This document shows, piece after piece, positions 1-11,800 of a DNA stretch of 64,000 nucleotides. Under the pieces are notes generated by a model. It searched no databases. It was not told where the DNA came from and worked only from the letters and a program-made list of their open reading frames with translations. This stretch comes from Amblyomma americanum (lineage: Eukaryota; Arthropoda; Arachnida; Ixodida; Ixodidae). Each line of letters begins with the position of its first letter. Position 1 is the first letter of the stretch. The translations under genes and the position numbers were made by a program. The stretch covers positions 55,959,868 to 56,023,867 of the forward strand of contig NC_135505.1 of NCBI RefSeq assembly GCF_052857255.1. The letters run 5' to 3'.

Positions 1-420
1 GCAAAAGGCAATAGAATTAAGCCGTTTCATCGGCGTTATAAATGTCCGCGATGTCATAGCGGGCGAGAATGCCTGGAACACGGTCCCGAAGCCAATCAGC
101 AGCTCCAATGGCATTCGCCTCCGCACTTTCACCGCTAATTACTTTGCCAATAATACTGTGGCGCTCTTTAAAACGTTGCCACCCGCTGCTGGCCTTGAAT
201 TCGTCACACCCAAGCACACTTTCCAAAGCCCAGGGCTTTCTGTTGAAGTATGGCGCCACTCAGCGGCATGTTCTAAGCGCGCATTTCCATAAACCACGTG
301 AATGTGGCTTTCTCCACGTCGCCGTACATAGCCGCTTTCAGCCTCTTCCTAGTCACACTCAGGGCACTGTCGTTGACAGCGCACATTATGTTGTCCTTCG
401 CCTTTAAAATGTCGAAAGAG
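1..420 (-). pseudogene. Tigger/pogo-type transposase fragment, frameshifted
   Basis: Two frames together read as the DNA-binding half of a CENP-B/Tigger transposase leading into the DDE domain. The upstream piece (about 400-250) includes DVEKATFTWFMEMRA, typical of the second helix-turn-helix (Tc5 type), and is then cut by an in-frame stop. The downstream piece (259-17) contains WQRFKERHSI and ends YNADET, the usual start of the catalytic core with the first acidic residue. The reading frame changes near 215-250. The catalytic core itself is off the left edge. The gene is dead because of the stop and frameshift. Confidence 0.7.
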
Positions 421-979
421 TACTCAGCGTTATATCGTACCTGTCCACCACTTTCTTCTTCTTCTCACCGACGGCTACTTCTTTGATCATTTTCGCTTTA
501 AGATCAAGAGAAAGCACTTTTCTCTTCTAGGGCGCACCACTCATTGTTGCACAAATGTAAGACCACCACGATCGGAGAAAGAAATGACTGCCGCAGCGTG
601 CCTTCCCATGCCAGCGAACACGAGACGCTCTAGGCTTGGATTAGATTGACAACGTTGCTCTAGATGTCGAAACGTTAGAGGGTGCACTATTTACACGTCT
701 GTGCACCCGGGGTGCCGCAGTGGGGAAACATTTTCCTCTACAAACACGTTTTTACAAAATAAAATTTGAATTTACTTTACAAAGTGGCGGAGATTTTCCA
801 AAATAGTTTTTCTGTGCTCCCAAAAACTTTGTTCCATCGAAAGTGCGGCACGAAACCATTTAGTTAAATCGAGAGAAAAAACACATGCATTTCAATGGAA
901 GCAAGAAACTGAAACAAAAAAAGTTTGTTGCATCGCGAACTTCATTCTATCGAGGTTCGTTATATCGAGGTTCAACTGT
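1..979 (-). mobile_element. pogo/Tigger-like DNA transposon, 5' part, runs off the left edge
   Basis: The right boundary carries a terminal repeat: read on the - strand it begins near 979 with CAGTTGAACCTCGATATAAC, next to a TA. This is the type of end seen on pogo/Tigger/Tc5-like elements. Leftward (downstream on the - strand) lie broken pieces of a CENP-B/Tigger-type transposase, ending at the window edge. The stretch 500-950 between end and coding pieces shows no open frame. The element lies beyond the last visible ACTR6 exon, so it is probably intronic. The other end is outside the window. Confidence 0.6.
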
Positions 980-1075
980 ATCTGTGTTTGTTATATCGAG
1001 GTTTGACCGTAGTATGAGCACAAATAGAAGTATTGCAAAGAATGGTTCGTCACCTGCATCCTATGCACGAGTATA

Positions 1076-2555
1076 CAGTAATCTCTTGTTATAATGAAAC
1101 CGCTTTACTCGAAATATCGCTTTATTCGAAATTTCTTCCGGTCCCAGCCCAAACACACGCATTTTAAGCCGCATTACTCGAAATGAACAAACAGCTTGAC
1201 CCACTTACAGCAAAGTGGTAAGCGGAGGCATCGCCGTCACCGAGCGCCGGCGACCCTTTTGTGCATGCAGTGTCAAATTAATACCACTGATGAACAAGTC
1301 TCATGCAGGCACAGAACAGACCACAAAACTATCAAACCCATGACCGATGACCTGCCTAGTAATGGGTGCAAAGCAGGTGGCGAGTGCCCCCAGCTGTTTA
1401 CAGCAGAGCGAACGGAAGCTGTCAAATTCCATGGTGCAGCAGGCCCGAACCGTTCATCTCAGTCGAAATCGCACCGCTGTTGTCCCCCGTGATATAATCC
1501 ACACGAAAGTAAAGTTTCCCTGACGCTTTGCAATGCTGAAAAACAGCGGTCTCTTGAATGCCAAAAAGCGGTCAAAAGACCGCGGGCAGACTTGCACCGT
1601 AGTGTTCCATGGGGTGCACTTGATGAGCAAAGTTTTACCGCTCTAAAGAGCCCTTCTGGTGCTGAAACATGCCAAAAAGCACGAAAGTGTCCCTTTGATT
1701 ATGGGCCCATTCAAACTTGCGAGTCGCAGAGGTTGTGCAACTGTTTTGGTTGAAAAGAGACAGTTACTGCTTGATTTTCCACCATTACGACTGTGAGTCT
1801 CAAACTGCTAGACCAATCAGCGAGCGAGCCGAGGTTTCAGCAACGACGCCGACCGCAGACGCGGCGGGCAATGAACTGAGCTCCTTCCCGACTGCCATAG
1901 TCGTCGCTAAGCCTAACCATTTCATATCGGCCAAAGCAGACGGAACATCGACACCCGAACCTTAGAATTAGCACAGTGTCGTCAATAATGGTGCGCTGAA
2001 AAACTCGTTTTGCAAACTTCACAGCTGCTCAGCTCAGGAAAAAATTGCCTAGTAATCATGCGAAGTCCCTACTGGAAAACCGTTCAGTTTTCACGATCGC
2101 GCTGCGTACCCACAATGAGCGGCTAATCGTTTTTCGAGCAAAAGAAACACAACTTCAGACTCGAGCCACTGCATTTGCAGCGATTTTCAGTGCGATGCAC
2201 TTGTAGTCTTCCGTGAACTCCCCCAATAAAATTGGCCACTGCCTTCGTGATTCGAAACACCTTCAAGGTTGAATGCATGGGCAGCGACCACGGCCTCGTG
2301 CAATGCTTGGTCAGATTAGAGCAGGGGTTGATATGCACCCCAGTAATAACTTGAAAAATCCAAAGCTTACTGCCTTTTGTGCACCTGAACAAAGTTTTGT
2401 TTCACTGAATACATAGTATTTTGACTTTCTCGCAGTTGCGGCACAATTAAAGTTCAACTGCTTTAACTTTTCTCGGGTGGTCGCTTATATCGAATTACCG
2501 CTTATAACGAATTTTTTTGCCATCCTGCTGACTTCTATATAACGAGGGATTATTG
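1076..2555. mobile_element. pogo-like element with TA target duplication and terminal inverted repeats
   Basis: The left end after TA (1074-1075) begins CAGTAATCTCTTGTTATA. The right end, read on the other strand after TA (2556-2557), begins CAATAATCCCTCGTTATA. These match at 15 of 18 positions, and the inner sequence also shows paired 'TTCGAAAT/ATTCGATATAAGCG' type motifs. TA duplication and CAGTA-type ends fit the pogo/Tc1-mariner superfamily. The 1.48 kb interior has no long open frame and I recognise no transposase, so it is either non-autonomous or heavily decayed. Confidence 0.6.
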
Positions 2556-2695
2556 TAATTTGCATACATTTGGAAATGATGCCTTCCTTCAACGCTGGGT
2601 CTACCACAGCAATGATAACTTTCTTCTAAATATGTGTAATGACCGGGCAAGGAGCTCCATGCAAAGGAACTTAGGAGGTGGGGAAGAGGCCTGAC

Positions 2696-2831
2696 CTGCG
2701 GATGCCTGCCTTGATGAGTTTCCCCTTGAGGAAGGGAGCGATGTGGGTGAAGGAGAAGCCGCTGTCCACCACCACGCAGCCCAGTTCCCGCGCATGCTCC
2801 TTGCGGTACTTGAGGGCACTCAGCGCGCCCG
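2696..2831 (-). CDS. ACTR6: ACTR6 coding exon 5
   Basis: The 136 bp exon follows acceptor TTCCAG and stops before donor GTCAGG. It encodes AGALSALKYRKEHARELGCV and then VVDSGFSFTHIAPFLKGKL and a short basic end. VVVDSGFSFTH is the second phosphate-binding loop of the actin fold. The exon ends with two bases of an arginine codon, so the coding sequence continues beyond 2696, but no further exon is visible in the window. Confidence 0.93.
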
Positions 2832-5800
2832 CTGGAACACCAAGGGAATGGTGAGGGGAAATGGAGAAGGAGGGAGAGGGGGCAGGAAGGGATCGTGAGA
2901 AAACAAGCCACCACTTGGTGCCAAAAGGGTAAATATGTATAAGTGCTCATATTTCAAACATCTACTGCACGACGTTTGGAAAGCTTTGGCTTCTGCACCA
3001 CAAGCTGAGAGATACTTAGTTACCTGTAAACCTTGATATCTACAGGGCATCCCAGCTAGCTTTAACCAAGGTTTAAAAATACTCCGAGGCACTCCAAGAC
3101 AATGTGACCAACTGCATGCTGCTGGTTATTGTATGGAGCAAGTCACACTATTTTTGTATTGCACTTAATTCACAATTAGTCGTGATTAATTAACCAACTT
3201 CGCAAGCAACAGTGATAGGCAAAAAAGGCCAATGAGAAAGCTATAGAATGGCCAGCAAAACGTGCGACTGAAAAGTTTTTAACTTTCAGCCTATTACGTA
3301 TCAGCTTTTTTTCGCTCACTGCAGATGCCCACGAAATACAAAAAAATATCACGTGACACGCCCACTTGCGCGTTGCGATAGCAGAGCTCTCAAATGTTCC
3401 GTGTAAAAACGAGCAGATCATTTAGCCCGGTATGCCAGCGCTTAAAAGGTGACAGGGAAGCGAAGCAGCTGGCTGTGCCTTTTATGCCAGCGGTATGCTT
3501 CCCTTGAGGCGCTCGATGATAGCGACTAGCAGACAGTTCGTATCACTTGCGCTCATGTAATAGCACAGCCAGCGCCTGCGTCGCAGCCCTGCCGCCTTTT
3601 AAGCAGCAGCACACCAGGCTAAATGAGCTGTTTGTTGGGCACTAAGTTTGAGAGCACTGTAATCATGGCGCGCAAGCGGACATCTCACGTGGTATTTTTT
3701 GTATTTCCCGGGCATCTGCAGAGTGCGAAAGAAAAGAAGCCGATACGTAATAGATGGAAAGTTATAAACTGTTCAGTGGGACGTTTTGTGGACCATTCTG
3801 CAACTTTCTCATTGGACTTTTTCACCTATATTCTTTGCTTGCGAAGTTGGTTAATTAATCTCGACTAATTAAGCAGTTAAGCCCAATATAAAAAACAGTG
3901 TGAGTTGCTCCATACAATAGCCAGCGACATGCATTTGGTTGTGTCGTCTTAGAGTGCTGCGGCATATTTTTAAACCTTGGCTAAAGTTAGCTGGGACACC
4001 CAGTATACATCCTCACTTAAGACCCAAATTAGAGTAGGTTTCTGTAATGAAGAATAATATAAAAGCAGAAGGGATGTCATTTTCCTATCTTTGATCACCG
4101 TTTGTCTCTGACAGCTAGCCTTGCTGTTAATATTCGGTCACTTCACGATTTCCTACAGTGCATGTGTGCTTCAAGATCACCATCTTACAGGAAGCACACC
4201 ACCACAGTGCACAAGGTGAGGTCAATCAGTGCAAGGTGTGAAAGTTTGAGATCACAAAGAACTACAGGAGTCATTAAAAACAGTAAATTAACAAGAGCTC
4301 CCATAGACAAACTTCATTTTACAGGCAGATCTATATACTTATGTAGTACTGGGGAGGTTTTTAAAATCTGCTACACTAAAACATCGATGATATGATTTCG
4401 GTTGATATGAATTTCGGGATGATACGAATTTGTAAAATGCCCTGGCCAGGGTGAACTGTGTGCAATGGGCAGAAAATTGGATGTTACACACAACCCCACT
4501 GTGGATGATATGAATGCACGAGCCGTGATCCCCGTATATAGCTGACGCCACATACCCGCACATAGCTGACGCCACAATTTCCAGTCATGCAGTGTGCACT
4601 GTGAGTAGTGACAGTAGACGTGGCGTGTGGCTGAAAGTAAACCCTGTCAGTTAAAAATAGACTTGCACAAATTCTGCATATGAAATTTGTTCTTTTTGAA
4701 TGACACGAATATTTTTCGTGACCCCGTGAGATTCATACCATCGAGATTTTACTGTACAACAAGGATGCATGTCACAGTACATGGCAGAAGCCTTTGCTCT
4801 GCAGTGGACACAGCTTTGTTGATGAGGACAGCAGCCACCTTACAAGAGGCAGCCCACTGAAATCCACATCCTGGGGTCCATTCTATTGCAGCAACATGGC
4901 TAGCATAAAATAAAAGGTGGGGAGGTTCCCTACGATGCAGACTGACGAAGGGATAACTAGCACCTAGATAAGCCAGTCACATTAGGACCTGAGATGAATG
5001 TAACTCATCCTAAGACTGCCCCACATTACACATTATCCTGATGGAACCGATCAAAACGAATGTTAGAGGTGCTTTTTCGCAGCACAGCAAACAGTTGCCT
5101 GCTTTCCACAGTTATGAGCAGTTTCACCTCCTTATATCCTTGTGGTACGCATTTATGTGCTGTGCTGGTTCGTCTCGATGAAAACAGTAGCCTACAGTAT
5201 GAACATGTAATCACAAGCTGGGTGGAGTCTTCGTGCAGCACAAATTAATTTTAAAACTTTCCATCTTCATGGCCTCAATCGGGGCAATTTCTACAGGTGA
5301 CCTTGCATGTGTGACATCACAGTTTGGCATGCTTGTTCATGTTCGCTTTGCACTTGCGAAGGACAGAATTTCACGCTTATTTCGTAGCGATAGCTACATT
5401 ACGGTAGCATTTTGAGCCTTCAGTGTGGCGGCGCCACCACCCTGTGGCTACGCTGTCACGTGGAGCGGAGCAGCTGCCAGCGGCACGGCGCCGTGCCTGA
5501 TCACGTGGTTGGTCACGTGACCAAGTTTCACTCGATTAGCTGTAGCTATTGCGTCACTCCAGGTTTAACCAGAGCTAAACCAGCGCCAATTTTTTTGTCA
5601 CTCCAGAGAAATATTCGCTCAAGCTGTCGCCCACAGTCGATAATTTAGACAGTCAAAGTGCACGTGATATGTTTTTTGACAGTATCTGTGACACCATAGG
5701 TTGGTCTGGCATGATGTCATAGTTTTGCCAACGCCCCGTTTAGGTTTTGGTTTCTGTTGTTTTAAAATACTTTGAGTCGATATTTTGAAAAAAGGTTTCT

Positions 5801-8800
5801 TATAGTAGAGAGAGGGGATTGTAAGAATGCAATGTGATTAGCAATGTAATTATCGATCACCGGAGTTGCCCTTTAAAGAGCAATGCATGAGTGATATGAA
5901 AATTCTTCCAACTGTTCAGTACAGCATGAAGCAATGAATTGCCAGCCCCATTACTCAATGTGAACCTGATATGTCCTCTACGACCGACTAGCTCGCACAA
6001 TTGCATTCCTAGCACAGAGTCCCTGAAGAATCAAGTGCTTGTGATTTGCTTCAGCTAACAGCCAATTCGCACGAGGCACGGCAGAGCTGAGCAAGACAAA
6101 AAGGAAGATCCCTTCCTACTGCCTGCGGTCTGACCAGCAGTGGTCTCGCTCACCCGTGGTGAGCAGGAGTGAGTGGAACTGGTACTCCTCGTACAGCACC
6201 TCCACCAAGCTCTCCCGGATGGAGGTGAAGTTGAAGTACGGCTCTGTCAGGATCAGGCATGTCTCCTCAAACTGGCACTGGGAGGGAAGATGATAGCAAT
6301 TAAAGGAATGCCCCGGTCACCGCCTGCACCAATTGGCAACCTGCAAAACTTGCAGCAAAGAGTGGCACTCGTTAAAGGAGCATAGACACCCAATTTTGGT
6401 GGAACATCCTCTTCTGTACAATGATGCGGAAAACACTACTATGCATGAATCACTTTGTGGTGTTCACCCAAAAACGCTAAACAATTTATAATTGAATTTT
6501 TCTGTCATGCTGTTCCGGCTTCAGTTTCAACAGCCAACCAATGACTCTGACTTCAAAGTGTGGTCATATGTCACGTAAGGCATGGAAAAACGTTGATATA
6601 ATCGCTGCTGCATCGTTGTAATCCACTACAGTGCTGAAGCCAGCCTTTGCCAAGGGCCAGAATACAATGAATGTAAAAGCAGTGATTGTATTGCAGTTTT
6701 TTCATGCCTCACCTTACCTATAACCGCACCTTGAAGTAACAGTCCTCTTTCAGCTGTTGAAACCAAAACAGCATGAGAAAGAAATTAAATTATATAAATT
6801 ACCTAGCGGCCGCAGGAGAATACCAAATGGCAATCCATGAATAGTAATGCCGTATGCGTCATTACAAACAAGACAACGTGCACCCAAAAGCTATGTGTCT
6901 ACACGCCTTTAATGCTCGGTAAGCAGTCCGCTACTCCAAACTTTCTCCACGCACTGTTTGAGAATGGAATGTCTTGTCTACATTTTGGATTAATATAGCA
7001 GACAAAGTGTTTGCATTGTAACTGTAGATTGCTTTTTAATTTTCTGGCCTTAACGCCACTGTACCATGCATGGTGCTCCTGAATTAAAACACTAATTAAA
7101 TTGTAGAATTTGCCATCCCACTGTGACACATGGGCTACAAGGGACGCCGTAGTGGCAGAGAGAGAGAGTAGTGGCTGGCTCCAGATCAATTTAGACCTTC
7201 TCTGGTTCTTTAACATGCACTGACATGGCACAGCGCACGGGCATTTTCAAGAAAAAGGAATGCGGTCACTGACCATGTCATGAAATTCAAAGACGTTTCG
7301 GAACTTCGTACGGGTTCCTTGATCACTGAGCGGGACAAGAAATTGCCGCGATTTATATACGTAACACGTGGCGCAAGGAGCGTGCGTAGATGGGTGGCAT
7401 GGTTCCTTGCACCTGGTTCATTGTATCTGGCGTTGATTGGATGTTTAGAGATTCCATCAGCCGCTGAGATGACACGTTCCTTTCCTTCGCGATGACAGTG
7501 ACGTGGTCCCAGTCGATTGTGTGAGTATGCTCTTGCACATGCTCGGCAATGGCGCTCGTCATGTGATTATTATTTCTTATGTCACGTTTGTGGTCGTTAA
7601 GCCTTTCACGGGCATTTTCACGTTTGACCACTATCAAGACGCAGCTGCAGAAGCCAGAGTCGAATCAACAACCCTAGGATAAGCAACTGATTGCCGAAAC
7701 CACTGGGCCATCACGGCGGTTTACACATGCTGCTAGGCATAAATAAACTAATTAATGAGGACCAAGGGCATAACAGAACAGAGTCATGGAAAGACAAACA
7801 CGGGTAGGAATGTTAAAAAACATAAAAAAAAGAAGTGCGGATTAGAGACTGAACATAGCTGAAATTGAGAAGAAGGAATTGATGTTGGCAGAGCACACAA
7901 TGTCAAAAGCAGCTAAATAATGGCACCTTGGGGTAAACCAAGCAGATTCCAAGGAGAGCAAGATGTAGGTGGTAGTAATGAGGACTCAGATGAAGTGGCA
8001 GAGGTCACCACTTGTGTGCTTAAAGCAAGAAACAACGCTCCAGCAGGGAGTACTAGCCCTTGTATAGTTAACCCAGACAGAAGCTAAAGTGGGCTCTGAA
8101 TCAATGCCCCTTGAACCTTGGCTAGATGGGAGTGTCCCGTTCCCTGCACAGCTGTTCTCCACGTACCTATCAGGAGGTGGTCAGGGAACTGAATCTGAAG
8201 ACTTGGAGATAAAATTTAATGAAGAATACCTTAGCATTCTCCGAATCACTGATGACATTGCTTTATGAAGTAACTCTAGGGTGAATTGCAGGCCATGATT
8301 AAGGATGTAGACCGGCAAGGCAAAGCAGTTTGTTTGAAAATTAATATGCAGAAAATTAAAACAAATTCAAGTCTCTGAAGGGAACACCAGTTTACAATAG
8401 GCAACAAAGCTGTGAAAGTGTTAAGGGGAATACATCTGCTCAGGCAGATAGTGACCACAGATCCGACCACAAGAATGCACTATCTAGGAGAAATACAATA
8501 GAGTGGATTATGCTTGCCAGGTTCTGTCAGATCTTGAATAGCAGTTTACCAATAACCCACAACAGAAAGGTATATAACAGCCGTACCTTACCGGTACTCA
8601 CCAACGAGGGGCAGACACGTGGAGGCTAATGAAAAGGGTTCAACTTAAATTGAGGACAATGCAGTGAGCTACGGAAAGGAAAATGACAGGCGCAATGTTA
8701 AGAGACAGGAAGAGGGCAATAGGAATGGACTAGGGCACCACGAAGGGACTAGGAACAACAGATAAGTGACAAAAAGGGTTGATATATGATAACTGTTCAA

Positions 8801-11800
8801 TGAATAGCTTGTATATATGCAGTGCAAAACGCAGGAAACCAGTCAAATCTAACTGCAATTTAAGCCTTCGTGCTGTAAATAACTCCAACAGCTGTGTTCT
8901 TACACTGGCAGGCTACTAATCATTTGTCTCAGCATAGCACTAACTTGAAAATCCAAGGTGGGAGCTTAGCCACACAACGGCTGCTCTACCGAGTGTTTCT
9001 AATAAAGCAGCCGATCGATTTTTTGGACTCCAATAATTCCGACTTCGCTGAAGAACCGTCAAATACGTCATAGGAATGGGTACACATTCAAGACCGATAT
9101 TTCGGACTGTTTGAAGTTCAAAAGTTCCATTTTTCAGGCTGAAATAGACACCAGCCACACTGTGAAGATCGTTTTTTTACTTAACATAGATGCGAGTGGG
9201 CAGTGCTGTCACAACCAGCCAGCTATCGCTGCCTCGAAAGCCACCATCTTTGATTTAAACAGAGTCAATCGGATAAGCTGCCTATTTGTCCCTCGTTGTT
9301 GCCACTCTAGCTGGTGGCAAACTCTTCATTACCATCAAGGTGGCTTGCAAAAAAAAGACCACATGAGCAAGGGCATGTGAGTGCGTTGAAAATAGAACAG
9401 GAGCAGCATTCGTCCCAGTGATGACATCGCCAGCGATGCGGAAGAGATCGGAGACGTGAGGGTGCAGGGTGCGTTTCGAGACTCGCTTTCTTCTGCGAAT
9501 TCACTCTTTTGGTTTTTGCAAATGTCGTTTCCCAGGGAGACACTGTTCTTGCAGCGCGGGGCATGCACAACAGCGCATTTGTGGCATGACCTGCAGCTGT
9601 GTCGCACAGTCTGGTATCGGTAACGTGAGGTAGTGTGGTGATGAAAGCATGGCTGGCTGAACTGTAATTTAACATTATCGCTTGCAAACAGAACAGTGGA
9701 AGCAATGAAGTTCACAATTTTTTCAGGCTGGTTTTTTTTGGTAGCAAAGTCATTTTTTCAACGCTCATGGATTTTTCAAACCGTTCGATCATTTGGGCCA
9801 TCTTTTTAGTTCTGCCGAGCCCGAGATCGGTTGGTGACTGTATTTGAACGTGCTTGCATCAACCTCCTTCCTGAGTACATAAACTAAACGATGGCAGTCC
9901 ATAAAGATACTAAGCTGGACCTGTTCATGATGTGCTGCATCCGTGACCTTCCAATGTCATCCAATCACAGAGCGAGCTAAGCCTTTGGCTGCCATCCATG
10001 ATGTGCCATGCTGCTTCCCGTTGCACTGAAATGGGGAACACTGGCTAAACTAGATGCAGTCGCTTTGCGAACAGCTGTCCCAATTAGCTTAGAGTGTGAG
10101 GTGAGTGCTATGACGTAACAGGAAGCCATGCTCCAGGTAAGCCATGCACGCCGAGTTAAAATAATCAGCTATGCATGCTTGCCATGCCTCAGGTCATTAT
10201 TCAAAGATACTGACCAGCTTTCTAACACCACAGCACTATGACTAGTGTCCCGCTGGCACAAAGGATACAGGGACAAGATGGGAAAGTGCACAATGACGTG
10301 ACAATGACATGCATGCAACAGCTGAAATGACGTCAGAACACAGCAAACACAATAAGGAACAAGAGAAGCGGAGTGATCAATGGCTCAGTCCAGTATCAAT
10401 GCTTGTGTAAAGGCATCTGCCTTGCCAGAGTGGTGTTTCTACTGCCGAGAAAAACATTGTGCACCTTGGCTTAGCTCCCTTACCGTTTTCACTATGGCAC
10501 ATTAGTGACCTTTTCTTTTTCAGCATGCTTTTGCAGCCAACTAGACAAGTAGTAGTTGCAATATAAACAAAGTCAGCACCTAAAGTTCACTTGTTACATA
10601 TCTCCTTTTGTTATCCCTCTGGTTATTTGAATAAGCCACTGGTCAGTAACCAGCCGTTTACTTTGTTTCAGTTCTCATACCAGAGAGCAAAGAGCAGGGC
10701 TGCCCGAATAAATACCGTGAGCATACTAGCTCAGATCCAGCTGACTCTATGTGTGAACCGACATATTTAAGAGAACTTGGACAACAGCTGCGCCGTTGCT
10801 GCTGTGCTTACATTGAAGACATCCTTGCCAAACATGTAGTCCCAGATCTGCTTCTCCACCTCCCAGTTGACCAGGTAGCCCTGTGGGGAGAACACGACAA
10901 GAGCACGCTAATCTGTCTCTGTTGGCTACTCAGTCCGTAGACCTGTGAAGAAGCCGCAAGAGCAATAAAGATGATGAAAAAGCAGGCAACACAACAAAGA
11001 AAATTGCACAAAGTATTAACAATGCATACTGATGCAACATCTTAGGCTTGATAAGTTACATCCGACGACAACCATAGCTAATGCTTCTCATGCACCACTA
11101 CATAAATGAGCAAAGTTCATCACGATGGATGAAAGCAGTGCACTCAGTGCGGCACAAATGCACAGAGTTGCTTGCAGGGGTGTGCGAATAGTGAAATTTT
11201 CGAATACGAATATGAAGAAAAAATGGCTTTGAATATCGAATATCTGGAATATTGAATATCTGGTCAGCACAAAAAATAAATTCAGAAAAGATAAACAAGC
11301 AAAAATTGTTGCTCATATTTTTTTCAAAATAGTGTATCGCCTTTGCATCTAAAATAAACAAAACTAGACTGCCTGAGCACCGTATAAAAAAACATGATGT
11401 GCGCAAAAATGTGTACTCCTCTATTGAACTGCATAACAGTATCCAACCTGTAACGTGGTCAGGCAAAATGCAATCCATAACATGACAAGACTGGAAACAA
11501 AAATAACATGATGGCTAGTAAAACCTCATTAATTCGGAGTTCAAAGAACCGACAGAAATGCCCGGCTTATTTGAAGGTCGATTTATAAAATGCCCCGCGG
11601 CCCCGAAAAAAAAATACCGAAAATGCGGTAGTTTTATGAGGCGGCTCTATAGTGCAAACACCTGTAATCCCGTGACGTGACGAGCACAGAGTTTCGGCGT
11701 GCTGGAAGACATCGTGAACATAAGCGAGATGGGAACGCGCATTGACGTCGGAATGGCGAGACTGTTTCTAAAAAAGGAAAAGAAATGACGAGCGACGTGT

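Noticed and set aside
9307..9715. Cysteine-rich 126- and 132-codon - strand frames
   Set aside because: They overlap each other in different frames and the cysteines do not form a known motif.
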